NCBI GenBank assembly: GCA_034432435.1
Contig: DAOUBS010000247.1
Span: 53,735 to 117,734 of the forward strand
DNA length: 64,000 nucleotides
Origin: JANWYT01 sp034432435
GTDB lineage: Bacteria; Chloroflexota; Anaerolineae; Aggregatilineales; Phototrophicaceae
Direction of reading: 5' to 3'
Positions 7,680 to 16,657 of this stretch are shown piece after piece. The translations under genes were made by a program, and so were the position numbers. Below the pieces are notes generated by a model. That model was not told where the DNA came from, did not search any database, and was given only the letters and a program-made list of their open reading frames with translations. The first letter of the stretch is position 1, and every line of letters begins with the position of its first letter.

Positions 7680-9503
7680 CTACCCTTGCGCGCGTTGGCA
7701 CAACCAACGCATCTTCTGGATGCTGTCATCAAGACCGCCGCGCCGATGCCGCGCGAGCCAGTTCGATCGCTGTTGATCGATCAAGCGCTGCGCCTCTTGC
7801 GCCGATGGCCGCCTTCCAGCGCCCAACTGGTGCAGCCCGCGCTGCGCCGCCACCTTGAGCAGCTCCGCGACTTGCACATACTCCGACACGATGCGCTCAC
7901 TGTCGCGCTTCACCAACACAGACTTCAACTCATCAAGCATCTCATCAAGGCTGTGGTCGATCGCTTGCAGCGCTTGCAGCATCTCAGATGTGTGGTACGC
8001 TGGCTTCAAAAGCGAGTGGAGTTCTTCGTCCTCCACTTGAAGCAAGTAAAACAGCGCCGTCCCATTGCCGATTTGCAGCGGCAGATGACGGTAAAGGTTG
8101 CCCATCCGCAGCGCGATCTGCCCCATTTGTTGAGATGCATCCTCAAAGGCGTACAGGTTCAACGCCTCCGCAAGGTCAAGCGTTTGACCCTGCTCGTAGT
8201 TCCACGCGACACTTGCCCCGTAGAGGAACCCAGCATAGGCCGCGCTCAGCGGCTGCCAATGGCCGTTGTCGCCCCACTCGGTGATCAAATACCCCCTTGA
8301 CCCGTACTGACGCGCTAGGCGCGCTGCGTTGTTCAAATTGGCGATCATGTTGTCGGTGCGGCCTGCAAGGCTGTTCCACGTGGACGTGCCGGGAACCATG
8401 TAAGTTTCCAAGCCTGACGCAGCAATCAGCTTGACCTCTTCTTCCTTTGGCTCATCGGCTTCATAGCCCCAGATCATGGCGATGGCGTCGCGTGGCAGTT
8501 CTTCCACCAGCGCCGGATACTTGACGATGATATCTGCCCAGAACTGCATCCGTCGCCCGCGCCGTGTGACGTCTACGTGCAGCCCTTTCAGATAGTCTAG
8601 GTAGACGCGCCCCGGCTCAGCCTCCCACGCGGCTTTGCTCGCGCCCTTGCCCAACTCCCACGGCTCATCCCCACCGACGTTGACGTACTCACTGCTGAAG
8701 TGTGGCAGCAGCTCATCCAGCAAGCTGCGCACGAGGGCCGCGCTGCCCGGGGCGTTGGGGTTGAGGGTAGAGGCAGGCAAGAGGCGCTGATCGTCGTGCC
8801 ACGGCGACGGGAACCCCTGCGGCATCTCAGCCAGCGGGTTGTATGGCGCATGCTTCAGCCAGCGCTCCATGTGCCCTAATGTGTTGAGGTTCGGCACGAG
8901 GTCGATGTGCCGCTGTTTGCAGTACGCGTTCAGCACAAGCAGGTCTTCGCTGGTGATCGGGCTGGCGTCCTGCCAAACTAACGGGTGGGCTTGATAAGCG
9001 AACGTGTGCTCCGTGTAAAGCTGAAGCTCGTTGATCTTCCAACTGGCGAGCAGATCGACGAGTTCGAGCAGCGTCGCCAGCGTGGGCACCCGGTCACGGC
9101 TGATGTCTAGCATCACCCCACGCCGCCAAATTTCAGGGAAGTCGAGAATGGACAAGCACGGCAGGCGCGTTCCGTGCTGCTTCAGAAGCTGCGCCAGCGT
9201 GCACACCCCGTAAAACACGCCCGCAGCATCTGACCCGTGAATGCTGATGTGATCCGGCCGAATCGACAACGTGTAGGACTGCGTCAGCAGCGAATCCATC
9301 CCCACCGCCAAGCTGAGGCCGATGCTGCCCTGCGACGTCAGTGCGATCTCCCAATGGACGCCCACCGCCGCCAGCGCGTCGCGTGCGCGCTGCGCTTCGA
9401 ACAGCAGATCCGGCTGCTGAATGGCGATCAGATGCCCATCGTTGAGGTGAAGCGAGCCGCCCTCAAGGGTCAGCTTCTGTGGCGGGGGGGCAATCAGCGT
9501 CAT
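7680..9503 (-). CDS. Glycoside hydrolase family 20, beta-N-acetylhexosaminidase-like
   Basis: Predicted to release terminal N-acetylhexosamine by substrate-assisted catalysis. An N-terminal alpha/beta domain (to about residue 110) precedes a TIM barrel beginning near RRGVMLDISRDRVPT. The catalytic Asp-Glu pair is in VNVGGDEPWELG (about residues 279-280). The C-terminal helical part is rich in charged residues. No signal peptide is visible, so it probably acts on imported oligosaccharides. The start MTLIAPPPQK is preferred because AGAAAGG lies 8 nt upstream. Divergent from the GH38 gene across about 120 bp; together they suit breakdown of mannose- and GlcNAc-containing glycans. Confidence 0.87.
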   Translation of the reverse strand: MTLIAPPPQKLTLEGGSLHLNDGHLIAIQQPDLLFEAQRARDALAAVGVHWEIALTSQGSIGLSLAVGMDSLLTQSYTLSIRPDHISIHGSDAAGVFYGVCTLAQLLKQHGTRLPCLSILDFPEIWRRGVMLDISRDRVPTLATLLELVDLLASWKINELQLYTEHTFAYQAHPLVWQDASPITSEDLLVLNAYCKQRHIDLVPNLNTLGHMERWLKHAPYNPLAEMPQGFPSPWHDDQRLLPASTLNPNAPGSAALVRSLLDELLPHFSSEYVNVGGDEPWELGKGASKAAWEAEPGRVYLDYLKGLHVDVTRRGRRMQFWADIIVKYPALVEELPRDAIAMIWGYEADEPKEEEVKLIAASGLETYMVPGTSTWNSLAGRTDNMIANLNNAARLARQYGSRGYLITEWGDNGHWQPLSAAYAGFLYGASVAWNYEQGQTLDLAEALNLYAFEDASQQMGQIALRMGNLYRHLPLQIGNGTALFYLLQVEDEELHSLLKPAYHTSEMLQALQAIDHSLDEMLDELKSVLVKRDSERIVSEYVQVAELLKVAAQRGLHQLGAGRRPSAQEAQRLIDQQRSNWLARHRRGGLDDSIQKMRWLCQRAQG

Positions 9504-9556
9504 GTGACAGGCCTTTCTGGAAAAATCATAAACAATTGTAGCCCAGCCCAATGGTT

Positions 9557-9585
9557 TTGGCTTCAGCAGGAGACCTCACTACAAT
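9557..9585 (+). promoter_or_regulatory. Sigma-70-type promoter of the GH38 gene
   Basis: TTGGCT (-35, 9557-9562) and TACAAT (-10, 9580-9585) are separated by 17 nt and lie about 36 nt before the ATG. Confidence 0.5.
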
Positions 9586-9621
9586 CAAGCTGTTACCCGC
9601 TGTCAACAAGGTTCAACTCAC

Positions 9622-12603
9622 ATGCGCCACCGGATGCGTTTCACCCTAGAGAAGATCGCACAGAGGATCACCCTGTTGTTGCCGCTGGTTCATCGCCAGA
9701 CGACCCCAATTCCCGCGTTTAAAATCCAGTACCTAGCGGATGAAGCGATCCCACATGATCTGCCTACGCTGTCGCCAGACAGCACGTGGCAGACGATCCA
9801 GCCCGGCCAATATTGGGGGCCAATTCAACAGAGTTTTGTCCTGTGCAGCACGTTCACCGCGCCCCCAGCGTATGCGCCCAACGCAGCACTTTATCTGCCA
9901 CTTGGGGACGCTGAGGACTTCGTCCACCCGGAAGCTCTCATTTACATCGATGGCGAACCGCTGGCTGCCGTTGACCGCGCGCACCAAGAGATTGCCCTGC
10001 CCGCGCGCTACTGTGACGGGCGCGAGCACCGCTTGACGCTCTATGGCTGGACGGGCTACAGCAACTATCGAGGCCGCGACGCGCTGCTGCTGATGCGTCA
10101 ACCGCAGGTCGTCCAAATCGATCAAGCACTGCGCGCTTTCCTCGTCACGGCGTCAGCAGCTTTAGACCTCGTCAAGCGCTACGCCGAGGACAACCCGCTC
10201 CACAGCGCGCTGCTCAACGCGCTGGACGAGGCGTTCTTGACCCTCGACACGCGCGACCCGCTCGCGGAACACGTCTACGCCACTGCGGCGGCGGCTCACG
10301 CGCAGCTTAAGGAACGGCTAGCCACCGCAGGGGACCCGCTGCCTGTGTACGTCTGGAGCGCAGGCCACGCTCATATCGACGTCGCGTGGCTGTGGGTGCT
10401 GGCACAGACTCGCCACAAAGCCAGCCGTACATGGCACACCGTCTTGCACTTGATGGAGCAGTTCCCTGAGTACACCTTCACCCAGAGCCAGCCCCAGCTT
10501 TACGAGTACGTCCGCCAAGACCACCCGACCCTGTTCGAGCGCATCAAAGACGCGGTGAAGGCCCGCCGTTGGGAACTCATCGGCGGGATGTGGGTTGAGG
10601 CGGATTGCAACGTCAGTGGTAGCGAGAGCCTCGCGCGACAGTTCCTCTTGGGCCGGCGCTTCTTCCGTGAGCACTTCGGCCTCGATCAAGATTCACCCGT
10701 CCTGTGGCTGCCGGACGTGTTCGGCTACAGCGCACAGCTCCCGCAGCTGATCCGCCTTGCGGGCATGCAGTACTTCTTCACGATCAAAATCGGCTGGAGC
10801 CAATACAACAAACTCCCCTATGACAGCTTCTGGTGGCAAGGGCTGGATGGCTCGCGCGTCATCACCCACTTCAGCACTACCCCCGAGAGCGACGATCCGC
10901 GCTATGCTAGCACCTACAACGCCGCGGCCATCCCGGCCGATCCGCTGCGCACGTGGCAGCGCTTCAAACAGAAAGAGACACAGCGTGACTTGCTGATGGT
11001 CTACGGTTGGGGGGACGGTGGCGGCGGACCCACCCGCGAGATGCTGGAGAACATCCGCGAGGTAAGCCGCTTCCCCGGCAGTCCACAGGCCAAATACGCC
11101 TTCGCGGGCGACTTTTTCCACCACCTAGAAGCCGCGTATGGCGATCAACTGCCGACGTGGAACGGCGAACTGTACCTAGAGTACCACCGTGGCACTTACA
11201 CAACCCAGAGCCGCAACAAACGAGCCAACCGCAAAGCCGAGATCGCCCTGCACAACGCGGAGTTCCTCTGCGCTTACGCCAAGACGCTCAACCCTGATTT
11301 TGCCTACCCCCGCGAGGCTTTCACTGAGGCGTGGCGCTTGGTCTGCCTCAATCAGTTTCACGACATCATCCCCGGCAGCAGCATCGGCCCCGTCTATGTC
11401 GAGAGCTTGCAGCAGTACGAGCGTGTGATGAGCATCGCCGAGCAGGCGCAAGACGCCGCGCTGGACGTGATCCGCCAGCACGTCGCGGGCGATGTCGTCG
11501 TCAACCCCTCCCCTGTTGCGCAGCGCGGCGTCCCGCCTTACGCAGTCACTGCGGCGCCGCAGCCCCACCCAACAGCAACGATCACGCTGGACGAGGTTTA
11601 CACGCTCAAGAACGAGCACTTGCTGGCAGCGTTCAACGCGGCGGGCGATCTGGTGCGGTTGTACGACCAGACCAACGCGCGCGACGTGCTGCCCGCGGGC
11701 GCAATCGCCAACCAGATGCAGGCCTTTGAAGATCGCCCGCAGATGTGGGATGCGTGGGACATCGACATCTTCTACCAAGATCGCCTGTGGCTGGCCGAAC
11801 CCGCTCACAGCATCGCGCGCGAGGGGGATGCACTCATCGTCCAGCGCCGAATCTTAAACAGTCCGTACACGCAGCGCATCTACCTTGAGGGGGACGTGCT
11901 GCGGTTTGACACCGAAATCGACTGGCGCGAACGGCACATCTTGCTCAAGGTGGCGTTCCCAGTGGAGGTATTGTCGTCAGCAGCGTCGTATGACGTGCAG
12001 TGGGGGTACGTCCAGCGCCCGACCCATTGGAACACAAGCTGGGACTGGGCGCGGTTTGAAGTCGTCGGCCACAAATGGGCAGACCTGAGCGAGGGCGGCT
12101 ATGGCGTCAGCTTGTTGAACGACTGTAAATACGGCCACGATATCCGCGACAACGTGATGCGCCTAACCCTGCTCAAATCTCCGACGTGGCCAGACGAGAC
12201 AGCCGATGCAGGCGTTCATCGCTTCAGCTACGCGCTCTACCCGCACGCGGGGTCTGATCTGCGCGCGACGCAAGCCCGCGGCTACGCTTTCAACAACCCC
12301 GCCTTCAGCTTGAGCGGCTGCGGCACACAAGCCGCCCTACCCTCGCTTATCAGCGTGGAGGGCAGCGCGCTGATCGAGACGATCAAACTCGCGGAGGACG
12401 ACGACAGCGTGATCGTGCGCCTATACGAGCCGAATCGCGTGCGCGGCGCGGTGGTGCTGCGGCCAGCGTTCCCCGTCACCCGCGCGCAGGTCGTCAACCT
12501 GCTGGAGGATCCGCTGTCTGACCTGCCGCTCAACCCTGACGGCAGCCTGACGCTGCGCCTGACGCCGTTCCAGATCGTCACGGTGAAGCTGCAGCGTATC
12601 TGA
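9622..12603 (+). CDS. Glycoside hydrolase family 38 alpha-mannosidase
   Basis: Large cytoplasmic exo-alpha-mannosidase, a zinc-dependent retaining enzyme. Residues 1-235 form the N-terminal beta domain. The catalytic domain opens with AGHAHIDVAWLW (about 247-258), whose His and Asp bind zinc. GGMWVEADCNVSGSESLARQ supplies the nucleophile Asp, and LWLPDVFGYSAQLPQ follows. NQFHDIIPGSSIGPVYVES marks the middle helical domain, and the last 350 residues are the beta-sandwich substrate domain. The 993-residue length is normal. No signal peptide is seen. The ATG has AAGG 10 nt upstream; a second ATG four codons in is possible. Partner of the divergent GH20 gene. Confidence 0.92.
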   Translation: MRHRMRFTLEKIAQRITLLLPLVHRQTTPIPAFKIQYLADEAIPHDLPTLSPDSTWQTIQPGQYWGPIQQSFVLCSTFTAPPAYAPNAALYLPLGDAEDFVHPEALIYIDGEPLAAVDRAHQEIALPARYCDGREHRLTLYGWTGYSNYRGRDALLLMRQPQVVQIDQALRAFLVTASAALDLVKRYAEDNPLHSALLNALDEAFLTLDTRDPLAEHVYATAAAAHAQLKERLATAGDPLPVYVWSAGHAHIDVAWLWVLAQTRHKASRTWHTVLHLMEQFPEYTFTQSQPQLYEYVRQDHPTLFERIKDAVKARRWELIGGMWVEADCNVSGSESLARQFLLGRRFFREHFGLDQDSPVLWLPDVFGYSAQLPQLIRLAGMQYFFTIKIGWSQYNKLPYDSFWWQGLDGSRVITHFSTTPESDDPRYASTYNAAAIPADPLRTWQRFKQKETQRDLLMVYGWGDGGGGPTREMLENIREVSRFPGSPQAKYAFAGDFFHHLEAAYGDQLPTWNGELYLEYHRGTYTTQSRNKRANRKAEIALHNAEFLCAYAKTLNPDFAYPREAFTEAWRLVCLNQFHDIIPGSSIGPVYVESLQQYERVMSIAEQAQDAALDVIRQHVAGDVVVNPSPVAQRGVPPYAVTAAPQPHPTATITLDEVYTLKNEHLLAAFNAAGDLVRLYDQTNARDVLPAGAIANQMQAFEDRPQMWDAWDIDIFYQDRLWLAEPAHSIAREGDALIVQRRILNSPYTQRIYLEGDVLRFDTEIDWRERHILLKVAFPVEVLSSAASYDVQWGYVQRPTHWNTSWDWARFEVVGHKWADLSEGGYGVSLLNDCKYGHDIRDNVMRLTLLKSPTWPDETADAGVHRFSYALYPHAGSDLRATQARGYAFNNPAFSLSGCGTQAALPSLISVEGSALIETIKLAEDDDSVIVRLYEPNRVRGAVVLRPAFPVTRAQVVNLLEDPLSDLPLNPDGSLTLRLTPFQIVTVKLQRI

Positions 12604-12731
12604 CTTCGAACAGAGGCCACATCTCCCAACATCCTTAGAGCCTTCGAGAGAAAGGGAGGATTAAGTCTCCCCTCTCCATGGATGACCGTGGGGGGTGAGG
12701 CCTGTGACAGGCAGCGCTAGTCTGTTTTACT

Positions 12732-12790
12732 TTAGACACTCCCGTGAAGCTGCATTGGTTGGCGGTTTCACGCGGAGGGTGGTAGTCTAA
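12732..12790. other. Long imperfect hairpin in the leader of the DUF262 gene
   Basis: Three nested pairs of arms are visible: TTAGAC/GTCTAA (12732-12737, 12785-12790), CTCC/GGAG (12739-12742, 12774-12777) and CGTGAA/TTCACG (12743-12748, 12767-12772). It ends 34 nt before the GTG start. No T-run follows on the plus strand, so it is not an obvious terminator of the upstream GH38 gene. A regulatory leader or a remnant palindrome are both possible. Confidence 0.4.
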
Positions 12791-12824
12791 TCTTCAAAAT
12801 CATAAAAACGCTGGAGTTATTATT

Positions 12825-14621
12825 GTGTCGCTCAAGTACGAAACTCGTTCGTTGACCGTTGAAAGCCTTCTCGGCTGGATCAAGTCGGGTGATATCGCGA
12901 TTCCCGAGATTCAACGTCCCTTTGTCTGGACGAATATACAAGTCCGTGATTTCCTTGACTCGCTCTATCGGGGGTATCCCGTCGGCTACATCATCACTTG
13001 GAAGAACCCCGACATCGTCACGAAAGACGGAAGACTCTCAGACGGCAAGCGAATTCTGGTTGACGGTCAGCAGCGTATGACAGCGTTGATGGCCGCCCTG
13101 CTCGGCCACGAAGTATTCAACAAATATTACAAGCGAGTGCGCATCCGCATCGCGTTTAATTTGAGAGAACAACAATTTGACGTTTGGGATCAAGCGATTC
13201 ATCGCGATCCACGCTGGATTGAAGATATCTCGATCCTGTTCGCCTCAGACGCCAAAATACATCGCATTGCTAGGGAGTATGCAGACAGAAACCCCGACGT
13301 AGACCTAGATGACGTTCACGAGCAGTTGGCTCAACTGCACAGGATCATCACCAACCCCATCGGCATCATCGAACTGGACGCAGGGCTGGATATCAACACA
13401 GTGGCTGAAATCTTCATCCGCATTAACAGCAAAGGAACGCCCCTCAACCAAGCAGACTTTGTGATGTCTAAACTCAGCGTCAACACGCGCTACGAGGGAG
13501 ACAAGATGCGCCGCGCCATCGATTATTTTTGTCAGCTTGCGGTCTCACCCGAGTTCTACGACAAGATCAAGTCGAACGATCCTGAGTTCATAAAAACGGA
13601 TTACTGCCACCAGATGGCATGGCTGCGCCGAGATAGAAATGACCTATACGATCCGAAATACTCCGACGTGATCCGCGTGGCGTTTACGTCCGAGTTCGAG
13701 CGCGGCAGGCTGAGCGAGCTAGTGGCGCTCCTCTCTGGGCGTAATTTTGAGACGCGGCAGTATGAAGAGGCCGTCATTGAAGACACCTTCAGACGCTTCA
13801 AAGTCGGCATCATGAATTTCATGAACGAGACCCACTTCAAGCGGCTGATCAACATCATTCAGTCAGCGGGGTTCATTCGCCCTAATTTGATCACATCCAA
13901 GATGAATATCAACTACACATATGTGATCTACCTTTGGATGCGCAAGCAAGGCTTACCCAACAACTGGATCGAGCAGTTGGTGCGGCGCTGGTTTGTCTTC
14001 TCAGTCTTGACGAGCCGCTACACCAGCTCACTCGAGACGCAGATTGCTCAAGACCTATCGCGTATGCGCGATTTGGGCGTACAGCAGTTCATCGACATGA
14101 CGATTGAAGGCGAACTGTCAGATGCTTTCTGGGAGTCTATTCTGCCCGACAATCTCAACTCGTCGATCATCACGAACGTTGGATTCTCTGTTTTCGTTGC
14201 AGCTCAAGTCAAGTTAGGCGACTATGCGTTCCTCTCGCGTGATATTCGCGTGCACGACTTGTTGAGCACTGACAGCTTCGAGAATCATCACATTTTCCCC
14301 AAAGCAGCTCTGAAGCGCGCTGGCATTCCAGAGCGTTCGTACAATCAAGTCGCCAATTACGCTGTCATCCAGAGTGACATTAACGTTGCCATTGGCGAAC
14401 AACTGCCCCACCGCTACTTCGAGAAGCTGAAGCGCCAGTGCGAAACGGGGAATTTATCGCTCGGCAACATCACAGACGCTGACTTGCTTCGAGAAAATAT
14501 GCGCCAGCACTGCGTCCCAGAAAGCATCTTCGAGATGACGATTGATGACTATGGCGACTTTTTGCAGCAGCGTCGTCGCCTGATGTCCCAACGAATTCGC
14601 GAATACTTCCGCTCTCTTTAG
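12825..14621 (+). CDS. DUF262 and DUF1524 (HNH-like) GmrSD-type protein
   Basis: Single-chain protein with the two modules of GmrSD type IV restriction enzymes, which cut modified phage DNA in an NTP-dependent manner. The N-terminal DUF262/ParB-like domain shows IPEIQRPFVW (26-35), RGYPVGYIITW and the DGQQR motif (80-84). The C-terminal DUF1524 domain shows a His-rich metal-finger signature, ENHHIFPKAALKR, followed by NYAVIQSDINVAIG. At 598 residues it is complete. Translation starts at GTG, with GGAG 8 nt upstream. No methylase or other defence gene is adjacent, so it acts alone or with distant partners. Its TAG overlaps the convergent FecR gene's stop by 4 nt. A defence role is inferred from domain content. 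Confidence 0.8.
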   Translation: MSLKYETRSLTVESLLGWIKSGDIAIPEIQRPFVWTNIQVRDFLDSLYRGYPVGYIITWKNPDIVTKDGRLSDGKRILVDGQQRMTALMAALLGHEVFNKYYKRVRIRIAFNLREQQFDVWDQAIHRDPRWIEDISILFASDAKIHRIAREYADRNPDVDLDDVHEQLAQLHRIITNPIGIIELDAGLDINTVAEIFIRINSKGTPLNQADFVMSKLSVNTRYEGDKMRRAIDYFCQLAVSPEFYDKIKSNDPEFIKTDYCHQMAWLRRDRNDLYDPKYSDVIRVAFTSEFERGRLSELVALLSGRNFETRQYEEAVIEDTFRRFKVGIMNFMNETHFKRLINIIQSAGFIRPNLITSKMNINYTYVIYLWMRKQGLPNNWIEQLVRRWFVFSVLTSRYTSSLETQIAQDLSRMRDLGVQQFIDMTIEGELSDAFWESILPDNLNSSIITNVGFSVFVAAQVKLGDYAFLSRDIRVHDLLSTDSFENHHIFPKAALKRAGIPERSYNQVANYAVIQSDINVAIGEQLPHRYFEKLKRQCETGNLSLGNITDADLLRENMRQHCVPESIFEMTIDDYGDFLQQRRRLMSQRIREYFRSL

Positions 14622-15562
14622 CTTTCGCCCTCGGCCGCTGGGGCAGGCTCAGAGGCTGGGGGGCTAGATGGGACAATCGGAAACGTAGGCGCAGGGACGG
14701 CGTAGCTGTCGAGATCTTCACGCCAATCCGGGGCGAACACACGCAGCCCAGCGCAGTCGGCGGCAACGGTGGCCGTGGTGCTCAGCACCCAACCGAACCA
14801 GCCGCGATAGGCGATGCGATACCACCGCCCGCCTTCCACGATGCCATACGCCAGCGTGACCTCTGATGGGCTGATGATGCCCACTAGCGCCGTTGACGCG
14901 CTCGGCCCTTGTCGGACGTTCAAGCTCACGTCGTCGGGAGCGCTGACGCTGATCGTGCAGCCGTCGATTGCAGCGTCTAGCTCAGCAAACGTGGTCGCGC
15001 GCACGACGTCGGACAGCCCTTCGCCCACAGTCGCCCGAATGCCAAACCCAGACGGGACGAGCGCGCTGTCTGCGTCTTGTGTGCTCTGCACCTCACCCTC
15101 GCTGACGAGCATCGCGCTGCGGCCGGTTTCCTCAACGCGGATGGCAAATGCTGTCCCACGCGCGGCCAACGTCATCCCGGGTGTGCGCACGTCGTAAATC
15201 GACTCGGTGTCGATTAAGCGCGCCAGCCGTTGAATCGTCTGCCCGATCACGACGGTCACAGATAATTGAAACGACTGCTCTGTGCCGCTGAAGCGCTCGA
15301 TCACATATTCTGTGTTGGGCAGCAGCTCGGTGTCGGTTCCATCTGTGAAAAAGGTGATGCGAGCGCGGCCAGTGTTGTCTGTGCGGATGACATCCCCCAC
15401 CCCGACGATGGCTTCTTGTGTTACTGCGATGAACGCAGCCGTGTTCACGCGGCGCACGCTCACACCAGTATCGAGCACTTCCAACGTCGCCGCCAAATCT
15501 GTTTGTGCTTTGACTCCCAAGACACCAGCAAGCAAGCACACGATCCACAGCCAACGACGCAT
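14618..15562 (-). CDS. Secreted FecR-domain protein with SH3-like domain
   Basis: Exported protein of 314 residues. An N-terminal signal peptide (MRRWLWIVCLLAGVLGVKAQ) has no lipobox cysteine. A FecR-type beta domain follows (GVSVRRVNTAAF through TPGMTLAARGTAFAIRVEETG, residues about 30-170). A bacterial SH3-like domain comes next (SLNVRQGPSASTALVG ... WYRIAYRGWFGWV, about 210-260), then a Pro/Ala-rich tail. Such proteins usually sit at the cell envelope and bind peptidoglycan or partner proteins. No sigma/anti-sigma pair is adjacent, so it is probably not a classical FecR regulator. A TATAAT -10 lies about 40 nt upstream (15606-15601). Confidence 0.8.
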   Translation of the reverse strand: MRRWLWIVCLLAGVLGVKAQTDLAATLEVLDTGVSVRRVNTAAFIAVTQEAIVGVGDVIRTDNTGRARITFFTDGTDTELLPNTEYVIERFSGTEQSFQLSVTVVIGQTIQRLARLIDTESIYDVRTPGMTLAARGTAFAIRVEETGRSAMLVSEGEVQSTQDADSALVPSGFGIRATVGEGLSDVVRATTFAELDAAIDGCTISVSAPDDVSLNVRQGPSASTALVGIISPSEVTLAYGIVEGGRWYRIAYRGWFGWVLSTTATVAADCAGLRVFAPDWREDLDSYAVPAPTFPIVPSSPPASEPAPAAEGES

Positions 15563-15700
15563 TTCATCTCTCCCTATGGTTTTCTGATACTCAGGCTAGT
15601 ATTATAACGCATTTGATTTACCTACAGACTGCTCATCTGTTCGAGATTATTTTACACTTATTTTGCTGGTTTACACGCGCTCCACAAGGATTTTTCCGCT

Positions 15701-16657
15701 ATGACTGCACTTCCGCTGGGGATTACGATCATCTTGGCTACACACAATCGAGCTGAGTCACTGCGTGTGACGCTTGACTCGCTGGCCACTGTTTATTCAC
15801 CTGCTCTGCCGTGGGAAGTGCTCATCGTTAATAACGCCTCGACCGATCACACGAAAGCGGTGATTGCTGCGTTCATGGATCGCTTGCCCATCGTTGCGCT
15901 GGATGAACCCCGCCTCGGCAAGAGTTTCGCGCTCAACACTGCCATCCCCCGAGGGCGCTACGAGTTGAAGCTGTTCACCGATGACGATGTGCTGTTTGAT
16001 GCAAATTGGCTGCTTGCGTATGAGCGCGCCTTACATGAACATCCTGAGGCGGGCTACTTTGGCGGGCCGATTCACCTCAAACTGCCCAACGACGAAATTC
16101 CCCAGTGGGCGCAAAACAGCCACGGTCAAATGGCCGTTTGGATTCGCAATTCGCTGTCCTATCTCGATGAGACGATTCTTGTCAACAGTCCTAATAGTTA
16201 CTATGGAGCCAACATGGCTGTGCGCCAGCAGACGTTTGATGAATATGGTTTATATGAAAGCAACTTAGGTTATGTTGGTCGAAAGCGTTTAGGCGGCATG
16301 GAAACGAAATTGCAAGCTCGCTTTACTGCTGCTGGGGTGCGCAGCGCCTACGTGCCAGACGCCCTAGTTTATCACTGCATTCGCCCAGATGAGATGACCG
16401 TCCAAAGCCGTCTGAATGCACGCCTATGGACCGGACGGTCACGCGCGAAGAACAACTACCTTGCAGGGACGCAGAAGCGCCTCAACCTACGCCGCGCATT
16501 CAGTGTGCTCCGTTTCGCCCTCTCGCTAGGCGTCAAATGGCCCTTTTTGCCGCCTTATGCCCGCCTCGAACAGCGTGGCGAGTTGATGTTCCGTTGGGGG
16601 TATGAGTATCAGATGTGGCGGATGCTGGTCTCTGATGAAGATATCCGAGGCAGTTGA
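15701..16657 (+). CDS. Family 2 glycosyltransferase
   Basis: GT-A fold, inverting glycosyltransferase. The N-terminus ITIILATHNRAESLRVTLDSL is the nucleotide-sugar binding start. NNASTDHT follows, and FTDDDV (about residue 92) supplies the metal-binding aspartates. A GGMETKL-like segment stands where the catalytic acidic residue is expected. The C-terminus has basic amphipathic helices but no clear transmembrane anchor. First of three genes: its TGA is immediately followed by the GTG of the UDP-GlcNAc 2-epimerase gene, so they are translationally coupled. It probably builds a cell-surface glycan; donor and acceptor are unknown. Confidence 0.85.
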   Translation: MTALPLGITIILATHNRAESLRVTLDSLATVYSPALPWEVLIVNNASTDHTKAVIAAFMDRLPIVALDEPRLGKSFALNTAIPRGRYELKLFTDDDVLFDANWLLAYERALHEHPEAGYFGGPIHLKLPNDEIPQWAQNSHGQMAVWIRNSLSYLDETILVNSPNSYYGANMAVRQQTFDEYGLYESNLGYVGRKRLGGMETKLQARFTAAGVRSAYVPDALVYHCIRPDEMTVQSRLNARLWTGRSRAKNNYLAGTQKRLNLRRAFSVLRFALSLGVKWPFLPPYARLEQRGELMFRWGYEYQMWRMLVSDEDIRGS

